Shown here piece after piece: positions 1-7,085 of a stretch of 64,000 nucleotides of DNA (its first letter is position 1; the number at the start of each line of letters is the position of its first letter). Below the pieces are notes generated by a model, which was not told where the DNA came from, ran no database searches, and worked only from the letters and a program-made list of their open reading frames with translations. Location: positions 1 to 64,000 of the forward strand of contig NZ_VCGY01000009.1 of NCBI RefSeq assembly GCF_016597725.1. The letters run 5' to 3'. The position numbers and the translations under genes were made by a program. Source of the stretch: Marinobacter sp. 1-4A. GTDB taxonomy: Bacteria; Pseudomonadota; Gammaproteobacteria; Pseudomonadales; Oleiphilaceae.

Positions 1-79
1 AAGACTATATAGAGTGCTTTTATAACAGCCAACGGCTGCACAGTGGCCTTGGTTACCGGACTCCGATAGAGTTCGAGGG

Positions 80-185
80 AATTAACTGATGGGGCGTGTC
101 CATTTTATTGGGGGAAGTCCATTCCCGGCCTGACGGCCGTCCACCGGACGCCCTTGTCAGGGCGCCGCTTAGCTTCGCGTTAACT
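80..185 (+). repeat. Probable integron attC site (end of the preceding cassette)
   Basis: The right end is a good attC core: GCCGCTTAGCTTCGC followed by GTTAACT at 179-185, the usual 3' end of a cassette. The left end is less certain. I chose the inverse core AATTAAC at 80-86, but its arm pairs only weakly with the right arm. Bases 1-79 hold no supportable gene; they include CCAACGGCTG, which also begins the arm of the attC at 4734. The gene that this site belongs to lies outside the window. Confidence 0.5.
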
Positions 186-189
186 GCCT

Positions 190-606
190 ATGAAAGTTTG
201 GAAAAAAGTTGCTACCGTTTTCGGTGTTTTGATTGTTGGCTTTCCGCTAGCAATCGCGGGGCTGTTCATTTATGCAGCGAGCGACATGTGCGGGAACGAA
301 ATTTACACAGAGATTGTGTCGCCCAATAAAGAGCGCAAAGCAGTAGTTTTCCAAAGAGATTGTGGAGCAACAACTGGTTTCAGCACGCAGATTTCAATAA
401 TTAATTCTGGCGATAGGCTCGAAAATGAGGGCGGCAATATATACATTATCGATGGTCAACCGAAGGATGTCTCCCCTCCTTTAAAATGGGTTTCTAACAC
501 AGAACTGAGAATAGAGAGAAGTTTGAACGGTTCTGAATATAAAGCTGAATCTAGTTGGGGTCTTCTGAATAAGGTTAAGGTTACATATGGCGCAGGCGGC
601 AGTTAA
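190..606 (+). CDS. Small cassette-borne membrane-anchored protein of unknown function
   Basis: This is a 138-residue protein. Residues 7-30 are one hydrophobic segment (a membrane anchor or uncleaved signal), followed by a soluble domain of about 105 residues with two cysteines close to the membrane (CGNEI and RDCGATTGF). The start ATG is only 9 bases behind the cassette boundary, as is usual for cassette genes, and the stop codon lies inside the attC at 601-660. The gene is AT-rich compared with the chromosomal genes to the right. I do not recognise a function. The stretch KERKAVVFQRDCGATTGF recalls small proteins often found in cassettes, but this is memory, not a search. Expression probably depends on an upstream promoter, because none is obvious in its very short leader. 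Confidence 0.75.
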   Translation: MKVWKKVATVFGVLIVGFPLAIAGLFIYAASDMCGNEIYTEIVSPNKERKAVVFQRDCGATTGFSTQISIINSGDRLENEGGNIYIIDGQPKDVSPPLKWVSNTELRIERSLNGSEYKAESSWGLLNKVKVTYGAGGS

Positions 607-660
607 CAAGTTTGTCAAAAGGACGCTCCTGGCGTCGCGCCTTTTACAAAAGCGTTATGT
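601..660 (+). repeat. attC site of the 190-606 cassette
   Basis: A compact 60-bp attC. The inverse core AGTTAAC (601-607) and the core GTTATGT (654-660) bound two arms that can pair (AACAAGTTTGTCAAAAGG with the complement of CCTTTTACAAAAGCGTT). Recombination would cut after the G at 654, so the next cassette starts at 655. The upstream gene stop overlaps the inverse core, as in many cassettes. Confidence 0.88.
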
Positions 661-810
661 GCTTTCTCTAAAACAAGCCAGATTCACTGAAACTTTCTTC
701 TGGCTGGCCGCATCGGTCGTTTCGAATTAGTCACCTTTAAAATGCCGTTTTGATGCCTTATTTTGGCTAAAACGGGGTGTTTTAAGTTTCTGTTTTTATT
801 GGTTTTGTTT

Positions 811-839
811 TTGTTGAGAACTTTCAGGTAAATGATAGT
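811..839 (+). promoter_or_regulatory. Candidate internal promoter of the qnrVC cassette
   Basis: TTGTTG at 811-816 and GATAGT at 834-839 are separated by 17 bp, giving a plausible sigma-70 promoter about 30 bp before the qnr start. The leader from 655 to 870 is long (216 bp) for a cassette and very AT-rich. QnrVC cassettes are known to carry their own promoter; the exact boxes given here are my reading. Confidence 0.45.
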
Positions 840-870
840 CTTCAAATCAAATGTTTTTTGGAGCCACAGC

Positions 871-1527
871 ATGGAAAAATCAAAGCAATTATATAATCAA
901 GTGAACTTCTCACATCAGGACTTGCAAGAACATATCTTTAGCAATTGTACTTTTATACATTGTAATTTTAAGCGCTCAAACCTCCGAGATACACAGTTCA
1001 TTAACTGTACTTTCATAGAGCAGGGGGCATTGGAAGGGTGCGATTTTTCTTATGCTGATCTTCGAGATGCTTCATTTAAAAACTGTCAGCTTTCAATGTC
1101 CCATTTTAAGGGGGCAAATTGCTTTGGTATTGAACTGAGAGATTGTGATCTTAAAGGAGCAAATTTTAGTCAAGTTAGTTTTGTAAATCAGGTTTCGAAT
1201 AAAATGTACTTTTGTTCTGCATACATAACAGGTTGTAACTTATCCTATGCCAATTTTGAGCAGCAGCTTATTGAAAAATGTGACCTGTTCGAAAATAGAT
1301 GGATTGGTGCAAATCTTCGAGGCGCTTCATTTAAAGAATCAGATTTAAGCCGTGGTGTTTTTTCGGAAGACTGCTGGGAACAGTTTAGAGTACAAGGCTG
1401 TGATTTAAGCCATTCAGAGCTTTATGGTTTAGATCCTCGAAAGATTGATCTTACGGGTGTAAAAATATGCTCGTGGCAACAGGAACAGTTACTGGAGCAA
1501 TTAGGGGTAATCATTGTTCCTGACTAA
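871..1527 (+). CDS. qnrVC: QnrVC-family pentapeptide repeat protein (quinolone resistance)
   Basis: The product has 218 residues, exactly the usual Qnr length. Qnr proteins fold into a right-handed beta-helix that mimics DNA and protects gyrase and topoisomerase IV from quinolones. The sequence is built almost entirely of pentapeptides of the form (A/C)(D/N)(L/F)xx, for example CDFSYADLRDASFKNCQLS and CDLKGANFSQ, with a non-repeat C-terminal dimerisation tail ending in LGVIIVPD. I recognise it as close to the QnrVC alleles of Vibrio integrons; the allele number cannot be set by eye. I chose ATG 871, which follows GGAG at 860-863, over an upstream in-frame ATG at 832. The gene is a complete cassette with its own leader promoter and a Vibrio-type attC, so it was probably acquired horizontally. 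Confidence 0.95.
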   Translation: MEKSKQLYNQVNFSHQDLQEHIFSNCTFIHCNFKRSNLRDTQFINCTFIEQGALEGCDFSYADLRDASFKNCQLSMSHFKGANCFGIELRDCDLKGANFSQVSFVNQVSNKMYFCSAYITGCNLSYANFEQQLIEKCDLFENRWIGANLRGASFKESDLSRGVFSEDCWEQFRVQGCDLSHSELYGLDPRKIDLTGVKICSWQQEQLLEQLGVIIVPD

Positions 1528-1546
1528 GCGCAAGATTCGGCTACGC

Positions 1547-1672
1547 ACATAACAAACGCTTTAAGACGGATTCGCAACGTTTGGCGGTTTTAGTTTGAAT
1601 TGGCTTTTGTATTTACGGTGTAATAATTGAGTGTTGTGGTAGCGTTGCTCACCACTTAAGCGGGCGTTAACC
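1547..1672 (+). repeat. Vibrio-type (VCR-like) attC of the qnrVC cassette
   Basis: A 126-bp attC runs from ACATAAC (1547-1553) to GTTAACC (1666-1672). Its left part (AACAAACGCTTTAAGACGG) and right part (CACTTAAGCGGGCGTTA) match the remembered layout of the Vibrio cholerae repeat class, in contrast to the short attC sites elsewhere in this array. This points to a Vibrio-like origin of the qnr cassette. Confidence 0.9.
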
Positions 1673-1686
1673 TCTGAGGAAGAATT

Positions 1687-2160
1687 GTGAAACTATCACT
1701 AATGGTAGCTATATCGAAGAATGGAGTTATCGGGAGTGGCCCTGATATTCCATGGAGTGCCAAAGGTGAACAGCTCCTGTTTAAAGCTATTACCTATAAC
1801 CAATGGCTGTTGGTTGGACGCAAGACTTTTGAATCAATGGGAGCATTACCCAACCGAAAGTATGCGGTCGTAACACGTTCAAGTTTTACATCTGACAATG
1901 AGAACGTATTGATCTTTCCATCAATTAAAGATGCTTTAACCAACCTAAAGAAAATAACGGATCATGTCATTGTTTCAGGTGGTGGGGAGATATACAAAAG
2001 CCTGATCGATCAAGTAGATACACTACATATATCTACAATAGACATCGAGCCGGAAGGTGATGTTTACTTTCCTGAAATCCCCAGCAATTTTAGGCCAGTT
2101 TTTACCCAAGACTTCGCCTCTAACATAAATTATAGGTACCAAATCTGGCAAAAGGGTTAA
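1687..2160 (+). CDS. dfrA1: Trimethoprim-resistant dihydrofolate reductase DfrA1
   Basis: A 157-residue dihydrofolate reductase with the type I cassette sequence. It reduces dihydrofolate with NADPH and lets the cell bypass trimethoprim. Visible family features are the N-terminal AISKNGVIG, the IPWSAKGEQ active-site loop with Glu28, the NADPH-binding [10 protein letters not shown] and the [12 protein letters not shown] stretch. The start is GTG at 1687, as in the mobile dfrA1 gene, after AGGAAGAA. From memory the protein equals DfrA1 except for Ser17 (Asn in DfrA1) and Arg150 (Ser in DfrA1). The cassette boundaries and leader (TTAACCTCTGAGGAAG) also match the clinical cassette, so this is a recent transfer rather than a native folA. 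Confidence 0.96.
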   Translation: MKLSLMVAISKNGVIGSGPDIPWSAKGEQLLFKAITYNQWLLVGRKTFESMGALPNRKYAVVTRSSFTSDNENVLIFPSIKDALTNLKKITDHVIVSGGGEIYKSLIDQVDTLHISTIDIEPEGDVYFPEIPSNFRPVFTQDFASNINYRYQIWQKG

Positions 2161-2249
2161 CAAGTGGCAGCAACGGATTCGCAAACCTGTCACGCCTTTT
2201 GTACCAAAAGCCGCGCCAGGTTTGCGATCCGCTGTGCCAGGCGTTATGC
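2155..2249 (+). repeat. 95-bp attC site of the dfrA1 cassette
   Basis: The site spans GGTTAAC (2155-2161) to GTTATGC (2243-2249). Its arms (GGATTCGCAAACCTG and CAGGTTTGCGATCC) pair well, and its length of 95 bp is that of the classical dfrA1 attC. The insertion sequence end lies only about 10 bases past the recombination point. Confidence 0.95.
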
Positions 2250-2253
2250 AGCT

Positions 2254-2271
2254 CTAGCCCGGATTTCTCAT
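2254..2271 (+). repeat. Left terminal inverted repeat of the IS1380-family element
   Basis: CTAGCCCGGATTTCTCAT; 17 of 18 bases match the reverse complement of the right repeat at 3804-3821. This end lies downstream of the transposase stop codon. Confidence 0.82.
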
Positions 2272-2418
2272 AGGTCCCCAGCAAGTCTCGCAGACTGTGC
2301 GGGTTACCGCCATTACCGCTCATTGGCGGCCGTGACTGATCAATAATCGATCAATTCCTGTTGTCCGGACACACGGCCCCCTTTCCCCCATTGAGTCGGG
2401 CCGGGGGAGCCCGGGCTT

Positions 2419-3720
2419 CTATCCCGGAACCAGTTGACGCACCAGGTCAGAGAGTTCGTCTTTGTAAGGATAGGCATCGCTCATCAACACCCGTATGCGC
2501 CGAGTGTTGCGAATGATGACCGCGCCCACCTTGATCAGCTTCAGCCGCAGGTTACTGGCGCTCATTCTCTCGAAGGGCGTCTTCTTCAAGTGGGCCCGTA
2601 ATCGCTCGAACAGCGTGTAGGCAAAGCCCGACAGGAGCAACCGCCACTGATTGGTCCACCACCGCGTGCTGGAGGTGCGATCTGCGAACAGACACAACTG
2701 CTGATCCTTGATCCGGTTTTCCATGTCACCCCGGGCACAGTATTGCTCGTAGTAGAGTTTAACGCCGTCGTCGTAACGGGAACTGATAATGAACCTGGGG
2801 TTGGCACCCAGTTCGCCTTCCTCCAGACGCGCGATCACCCAGCGGGGGTGTTTCCAGGTTCGGGCCTGGTACTGGAACCGGTAGGTGGCGGAGACTTTTT
2901 CACCCAGTTCGTTGTGAGCCTTGCGAACCAGCATCGAGGGTACGTCTACCTCCTTGAGCAGCCGGCTGTTCTTGCTGATGCCGACCAGATAGTCCACGTT
3001 GTTCCGGTCGCACCAGCTCAGCAATCGGGGACGGTAAAAGCCGCTGTCACCCCGGAACACGATGCGGGTATCCGGCCAGTACTGCCGGATGAACTTCACC
3101 AGCAGGGCCAGAATGGCCCAGCTATGGCGGCTGTCGCTTCGATTGCTGGTGCGCAGGTAGCTCACCAGCAGATGGCGACCGCAGAACACGTACAGCGGGA
3201 AGTAACAATGGTGATCGTAGTAGGCGTTAAAGAACTTGCCGGGCTGGTCGCCATGCACCGGAACGTCGGTGCCATCGAAGTCCAGCACGATTTCCTTGGG
3301 TGGGGCGTCGTGCTGCTCAATGAAGTGATGCCACAGCAGTTCGTGGGCCTTGACCACGGCCTGCCGGTCCACGCGCTGCTCCATTCGGCACAGTGTTGAT
3401 TTGCCCGCTAGAATGGCCGCTTCGCCAGTCGCGGTCTGAAGTGCCTGGTCAGCGCGTAACGTTTCGTGATCGTTCAGATCTTCGTATCCGGCGGCTACGC
3501 CAAAGACCCGTTGCCGGATCATGGTTTGAAGCTTGTGGCGAACCAGTACCGGATTACGGGCATCGTCCAGCACCGTAGCCAGGCGCTGAGTGAGCTGGTG
3601 TTGGTTGTCGACTTCGCGAAGCAAAAGCAGGCCGGCATCGGAGGTGATATGACCACCGGAGAAATCGGCTTCAATTTGACGGCGAGACAGTGGCGAGAAG
3701 GTCAGTTTTTCAGGTACCAT
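2419..3720 (-). CDS. IS1380-family transposase
   Basis: A complete 433-residue DDE transposase. The N-terminal FSGGHITSDAGLLLLREVD block is typical of IS1380 transposases. Candidate catalytic acidic residues lie in LDFDGTDVPVHG (about residue 149), VFRGDSGFY (about 224) and YCARGDMENRIKDQ (about 334, with the Y-R-E spacing of this family). The reading frame is intact, so the element may still be active. The gene is transcribed leftwards, toward dfrA1 and away from the beta-lactamase. A TATAGT at 3768-3773 on the minus strand could be its -10 box. Long open frames on the opposite strand (such as 2743-3399) are shadows. Confidence 0.95.
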   Translation of the reverse strand: MVPEKLTFSPLSRRQIEADFSGGHITSDAGLLLLREVDNQHQLTQRLATVLDDARNPVLVRHKLQTMIRQRVFGVAAGYEDLNDHETLRADQALQTATGEAAILAGKSTLCRMEQRVDRQAVVKAHELLWHHFIEQHDAPPKEIVLDFDGTDVPVHGDQPGKFFNAYYDHHCYFPLYVFCGRHLLVSYLRTSNRSDSRHSWAILALLVKFIRQYWPDTRIVFRGDSGFYRPRLLSWCDRNNVDYLVGISKNSRLLKEVDVPSMLVRKAHNELGEKVSATYRFQYQARTWKHPRWVIARLEEGELGANPRFIISSRYDDGVKLYYEQYCARGDMENRIKDQQLCLFADRTSSTRWWTNQWRLLLSGFAYTLFERLRAHLKKTPFERMSASNLRLKLIKVGAVIIRNTRRIRVLMSDAYPYKDELSDLVRQLVPG

Positions 3721-3803
3721 TTTGGATAGCGGCTGTTGGTGCTTGGTGAACGGTGTAAGGTCCTGAAACTATAGCACTTTCAGCCGCTTTCTTTTATCCC
3801 CTC

Positions 3804-3821
3804 ATGAGAAATCCGAGCTAG
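3804..3821 (-). repeat. Right terminal inverted repeat of the IS1380-family element
   Basis: On the minus strand this reads CTAGCTCGGATTTCTCAT, one mismatch from the left repeat. The beta-lactamase start codon is about 35 bases beyond it, so almost nothing of the original cassette leader remains next to the gene. Confidence 0.82.
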
Positions 3822-3856
3822 GCACGGGTTCTGAATGATTTATGAGAATTGGTTTG

Positions 3857-4732
3857 ATGAAAACAGTTTTAAATTTTTTTGTAGTGTTTTTTATTGCGAT
3901 ATTTCCATCAATTGCACCTGCTGATGATGATAACTCCCTTATCAAAACGGTAGAGCGAATTGCTGACGAGCTAGGCGCTCGGGTGGGTTTTAGTGCTTAT
4001 GATGTGGAGTCTGATCAGCACTGGGAATATCACGCCGACCAGCGATTTGCGATGTCCAGCACGTTTAAAACGCTTGCTTGTGCCGCCCTGCTTCAACGGG
4101 TCGATGCGGGACAGGAGAATCTCGACAGAAAGGTGAGTTTTTCAGAGTCAGATCTCGTTACCTACTCCCCTGTCACGGAGAAATACGCTGGCGGTCAAGC
4201 CTTGACCCTTTCGGATCTTTGTGAGGCCGCTCTGACAATGAGCGACAATACAGCTGCAAACTTAATTTTGCGAGTTCTGGGCGGCCCGGCACAAGTTACA
4301 TCGTTCGCCAGGGGGTTGGGGGATGGTGTAACACGCCTTGATCGGTGGGAAACAGAACTCAATGAGGCTGCACCAAGCGACCAAAGAGATACCACAACTC
4401 CAAATGCGATGGTGAAGAATCTTCAGAGTTTGCTGTTAGGCGACGCATTATCTGTAAAGTCTAGAGATCAACTACGGGACTGGCTTGAGAGAAACCAGGT
4501 TGCAGATGGACTTTTTAGGGCTGTTGTACCTGAAGGTTGGATTGTTGCAGATCGAACTGGGGCTGGAGGTTTCGGGTCGCGATCTATAACAGCCATAATT
4601 TGGCCACCGGAGCGCCAGCCTATCATAGTGGCTTTATACCTTACGGAAACTGAGGCGTCTTTCTCAAAAAGAAATGACGCTATCGCGGAGATAGGCAAAG
4701 CGCTAATTTTGACGGTGAACTTCGGCCGGTAA
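3857..4732 (+). CDS. bla: Class A beta-lactamase, carbenicillinase (RTG) type
   Basis: A 291-residue serine beta-lactamase precursor that would hydrolyse penicillins in the periplasm. Counted from ATG 3857, residues 1-22 form a signal peptide. Catalytic motifs are complete: S68-T-F-K71, S129-D-N131, the omega-loop E165-T-E-L-N169, and R233-T-G235. An Arg at the start of the last motif (RSG or RTG rather than KTG) marks the CARB/PSE carbenicillinases, and RLDRWETELNE resembles the CARB omega loop. Cysteines 75 and 122 can form the disulfide known in this group. An in-frame ATG at 3842 would add five residues; I prefer 3857 because it starts a standard signal peptide. The gene has its own attC (4734-4803) but its leader is interrupted by the IS, so its expression may depend on the IS end. 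The exact allele is unknown. Confidence 0.93.
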   Translation: MKTVLNFFVVFFIAIFPSIAPADDDNSLIKTVERIADELGARVGFSAYDVESDQHWEYHADQRFAMSSTFKTLACAALLQRVDAGQENLDRKVSFSESDLVTYSPVTEKYAGGQALTLSDLCEAALTMSDNTAANLILRVLGGPAQVTSFARGLGDGVTRLDRWETELNEAAPSDQRDTTTPNAMVKNLQSLLLGDALSVKSRDQLRDWLERNQVADGLFRAVVPEGWIVADRTGAGGFGSRSITAIIWPPERQPIIVALYLTETEASFSKRNDAIAEIGKALILTVNFGR

Positions 4733-4733
4733 A

Positions 4734-4803
4734 GCATAACCAACGGCTGTTGTCGGACACGCCTACGCTGCGCTCCGGCGCGCCGCAAAGCCGAGCGTTA
4801 GGC
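4734..4803 (+). repeat. attC site of the beta-lactamase cassette
   Basis: A 70-bp site from GCATAAC (4734-4740) to GTTAGGC (4797-4803). It shares GTTGTCGGACAC and CTACGCTGCGCTCCG with the next attC at 5294-5365, so both belong to one attC lineage, distinct from the VCR-like qnr site and the dfrA1 site. Confidence 0.9.
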
Positions 4804-4810
4804 TTTGAAT

Positions 4811-5293
4811 ATGAGATATAAGGTTTTATTTTTAATCCTGAGTCTGTGTCTTGTGAAAGCAGCATTTGCTGACGAGGTTAATGAGACCATAGCAATTTCG
4901 TGTGATTCATCGTCAGAGGAAATGAAGATCACAGCTATCTTTGTTAATTGGGCCCATATGGAAATGAACGAAATACCAGCCGGCTACGATTTGCATCGTC
5001 GTTCGTGCAAATTCCTGAATGACACAAAAGCAAAGGTAGCGTTACACGAGGGTGTGGTCTCAGCGCGAGGTCAATGTGGAGCAAACCCGGCAATCGAGCT
5101 GCAGATCACTAGTGCAGATGGGAGGTTATTTAAATTCGATTTTTCACCTCGTTGTGGTGGTCTCTTAATTCAATCTGCTGTTATTCACCGAGACCATGTG
5201 AATGTCTGCAAATATTCCGAATTAAACCACAAGGCACCCTGGGTGCCAGATAAATTTGCTACAGAACCAAGTTATGAGTGCGAAATATATTGA
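4811..5293 (+). CDS. Secreted cassette protein of unknown function
   Basis: A 160-residue protein whose first 20 residues form a signal peptide with an AFA cleavage motif. The mature part contains six cysteines (for example ISCDSS, RRSCKF, GQCGAN, PRCGG, NVCKY and the final YECEIY), which suggests disulfides in the periplasm. I do not recognise a family. The in-frame TTG at 4805 is a weaker start than ATG 4811. It is the last cassette of the array, with only 7 bases between the previous recombination core and the start, and it depends on upstream transcription as far as I can see. Its AT-rich composition matches the other cassette genes and not argH. Confidence 0.8.
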   Translation: MRYKVLFLILSLCLVKAAFADEVNETIAISCDSSSEEMKITAIFVNWAHMEMNEIPAGYDLHRRSCKFLNDTKAKVALHEGVVSARGQCGANPAIELQITSADGRLFKFDFSPRCGGLLIQSAVIHRDHVNVCKYSELNHKAPWVPDKFATEPSYECEIY

Positions 5294-5365
5294 GCCTAAC
5301 AAGTGCAGGTTGTCGGACACTTACTACGCTGCGCTCCGTAACTGCCGCAACTGCAAGCGTTATTC
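5294..5365 (+). repeat. attC site of the last cassette
   Basis: A 72-bp site from GCCTAAC (5294-5300) to GTTATTC (5359-5365), with arms AAGTGCAG and CTGCAAGCG that pair. It ends the array; no further attC can be supported before argH. Confidence 0.9.
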
Positions 5366-5629
5366 CGAAATCTGAACGTTCGCTTTGCGACCTTTACGAA
5401 CGATTTTAGGCTTTAGGAAAATTTTCCCCATGCCGAGTTCGAACAGCCACCACCCAAGATATGTTTGGCAACCCCCAGTCGTCCTACGATATTTAGCGCG
5501 ATTCCAGAATCTTGAAGCGTTACAATGAGGACAAAATTACCCGAAAAATAGCAAAAAGTGTCACTTTTACAATTCCACGTAAAAACAGACGCTTAAGCAA
5601 AAGTTACATGTTACTATAGGGCTAAACCC
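5366..5629. other. Junction between the cassette array and argH, no gene seen
   Basis: These 264 bases hold no convincing gene. CGTTCG and CGAACG (around 5378-5404) could form a weak stem. A possible -10 element TACTAT lies at 5612-5617, close to the argH start, but no good -35 box is in place. AAGCGTTACAATG near 5515 resembles a decayed cassette core site; this is weak. Confidence 0.5.
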
Positions 5630-7033
5630 ATGACGGACCAGAAAAAACCTGATCAAGCCACAAGCTCCGAAAAACCTTGGGGCGGGCGTTTCAGCGAACC
5701 TACAGACGCATTTGTGGAGCGCTTTACCGCATCTGTAGGGTTTGATCAGCGCCTGTACCACCACGATATCACTGGCTCTATTGCTCACGCGACCATGCTC
5801 GCTGAAGTTGGCGTGCTCACCGTGGAGGAACGCGACAGTATTATTGACGGTCTGAAGGGGGTGAAAGAAGACATTGAAGCAGGGCGCTTCGAGTGGTCAG
5901 TAAGTCTTGAAGACGTGCACATGAACATTGAAGCCCAGCTGACCAAGCGTATTGGCATCACCGGTAAAAAGTTGCACACCGGGCGCAGTCGGAACGATCA
6001 GGTAGCTACGGACATCCGCCTTTATCTGCGCGATGAAATCGATGTGATTGCGGAGGAGCTTCGTCGTTTGCAAACAGGGCTGTTGGATCTGGCGGAGCGT
6101 GAAGCCGATACCATCATGCCCGGCTTTACCCACCTTCAAACAGCTCAGCCGGTAACCTTCGGGCACCACCTGTTGGCTTGGTATGAAATGCTTGTGCGTG
6201 ATGCTGAGCGTTTGCAAGATTGTCGCAAGCGGGTGAACGTGATGCCTCTGGGCGCGGCGGCTTTGGCTGGCACCACTTACCCCATTGACCGGGCCATGAC
6301 CGCTCGCCTGCTTGGCTTTGACCGGCCCACGGAAAATTCTCTCGACTCCGTCAGCGATCGGGATTTTGCCATTGAGTTTTGCAGCTTTGCGGCCCTGCTG
6401 ATGACCCATCTTTCGCGCTTTAGCGAAGAGCTGGTGCTGTGGGCATCTGCTCAGTTTGATTTCATTGACTTGCCGGATCGCTTTTGCACCGGGTCTTCCA
6501 TTATGCCCCAGAAGAAGAATCCGGATGTTCCGGAACTTGTTCGTGGTAAGACAGGCCGGGTGAACGGCCATCTGATCAGCTTGCTTACTCTGATGAAAAG
6601 CCAACCGCTGGCCTACAACAAGGATAATCAGGAAGACAAGGAGCCCTTGTTCGATACCGTGGATACCGTTAAGGGTTGCCTGAAGGCCTACGCGGACATG
6701 GTTCCGGCCATTCGCGCCAAGGCTGATAACATGCGCGTGGCGGCCAAACGCGGCTTCTCTACGGCAACGGATTTGGCGGATTATTTGGTCAAGAAGGGTA
6801 TGCCCTTCCGCGACGCCCACGAAGTTGTCGGCAAGGCCGTGGCGTTCGGCGTGGCCGAAGCGCGGGACCTTTCTGATATGACGCTGGAAGAGCTGAAGCG
6901 CTTCTCCGACACAATAGGAGAAGATGTGTTTGATGTACTGACGCTGGAAGGCTCAGTTCAGGCCCGTGACCATCTGGGCGGTACTGCGCCGAATCAGGTA
7001 CGGGCAGCTGTCGCACGCGCGCGTAAGCTGTAA
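5630..7033 (+). CDS. argH: Argininosuccinate lyase
   Basis: A 467-residue enzyme of the fumarase/aspartase superfamily that splits argininosuccinate into arginine and fumarate, the last step of arginine synthesis in the cytoplasm. The protein begins with the typical [20 protein letters not shown] region. It carries [23 protein letters not shown] with the general acid/base His, and the signature [12 protein letters not shown] near residue 288, which includes the mobile catalytic Ser loop. Length is normal for the family. It is the first core chromosomal gene to the right of the integron array and ends at a strong hairpin (7052-7085). In pseudomonads argH lies near the alginate regulators; here a PAS/GGDEF/EAL gene converges on it. 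Confidence 0.98.
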   Translation: MTDQKKPDQATSSEKPWGGRFSEPTDAFVERFTASVGFDQRLYHHDITGSIAHATMLAEVGVLTVEERDSIIDGLKGVKEDIEAGRFEWSVSLEDVHMNIEAQLTKRIGITGKKLHTGRSRNDQVATDIRLYLRDEIDVIAEELRRLQTGLLDLAEREADTIMPGFTHLQTAQPVTFGHHLLAWYEMLVRDAERLQDCRKRVNVMPLGAAALAGTTYPIDRAMTARLLGFDRPTENSLDSVSDRDFAIEFCSFAALLMTHLSRFSEELVLWASAQFDFIDLPDRFCTGSSIMPQKKNPDVPELVRGKTGRVNGHLISLLTLMKSQPLAYNKDNQEDKEPLFDTVDTVKGCLKAYADMVPAIRAKADNMRVAAKRGFSTATDLADYLVKKGMPFRDAHEVVGKAVAFGVAEARDLSDMTLEELKRFSDTIGEDVFDVLTLEGSVQARDHLGGTAPNQVRAAVARARKL

Positions 7034-7051
7034 GGCAGACTTCGCGAACCT

Positions 7052-7085
7052 AGCCCTGTGCTTATAGGCCAATAAGCACAGGGCT
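7052..7085. terminator. Bidirectional terminator hairpin between argH and the PAS/GGDEF/EAL gene
   Basis: A perfect 13-bp stem, AGCCCTGTGCTTA (7052-7064) and TAAGCACAGGGCT (7073-7085), with an 8-base loop. It touches the stop codon of the minus-strand gene. It has no long T tract on either side, so termination is inferred from position. Confidence 0.7.

Larger units (their letters stand above)
2253..3822 (-). mobile_element. IS1380-family insertion sequence inside the beta-lactamase cassette leader
   Basis: An element of about 1570 bp with one transposase gene on the minus strand, bounded by inverted repeats at 2254-2271 and 3804-3821. The first outer base could extend the ends to 2253 and 3822, giving the CCTAG-like tips of this family on the right side. 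It lies between the dfrA1 recombination point (2243/2244) and the beta-lactamase gene, so it entered the leader of the bla cassette. IS1380 elements normally duplicate 4 bp of target, but CAGC on the left and CACG on the right do not match, so a later rearrangement or imprecise end is possible. Confidence 0.85.

Noticed and set aside
684..872. 62-codon frame on the - strand in the qnr cassette leader
   Set aside because: AT-rich leader sequence with no signal; the leader more likely carries the qnr promoter.
2743..3399. 218-codon open frame on the + strand inside the IS
   Set aside because: It is antisense to the transposase, has no ribosome site, and its sequence looks like a shadow of the coding strand.
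2419..4732. ISEcp1-like one-ended mobilisation of bla by the IS
   Set aside because: In ISEcp1 the captured gene lies downstream of the transposase; here bla lies behind the transposase start and has its own attC, so it arrived as a cassette.
5897..6820. 307-codon open frame on the - strand inside argH
   Set aside because: Antisense shadow of a well-conserved gene; no start signals and no family resemblance.
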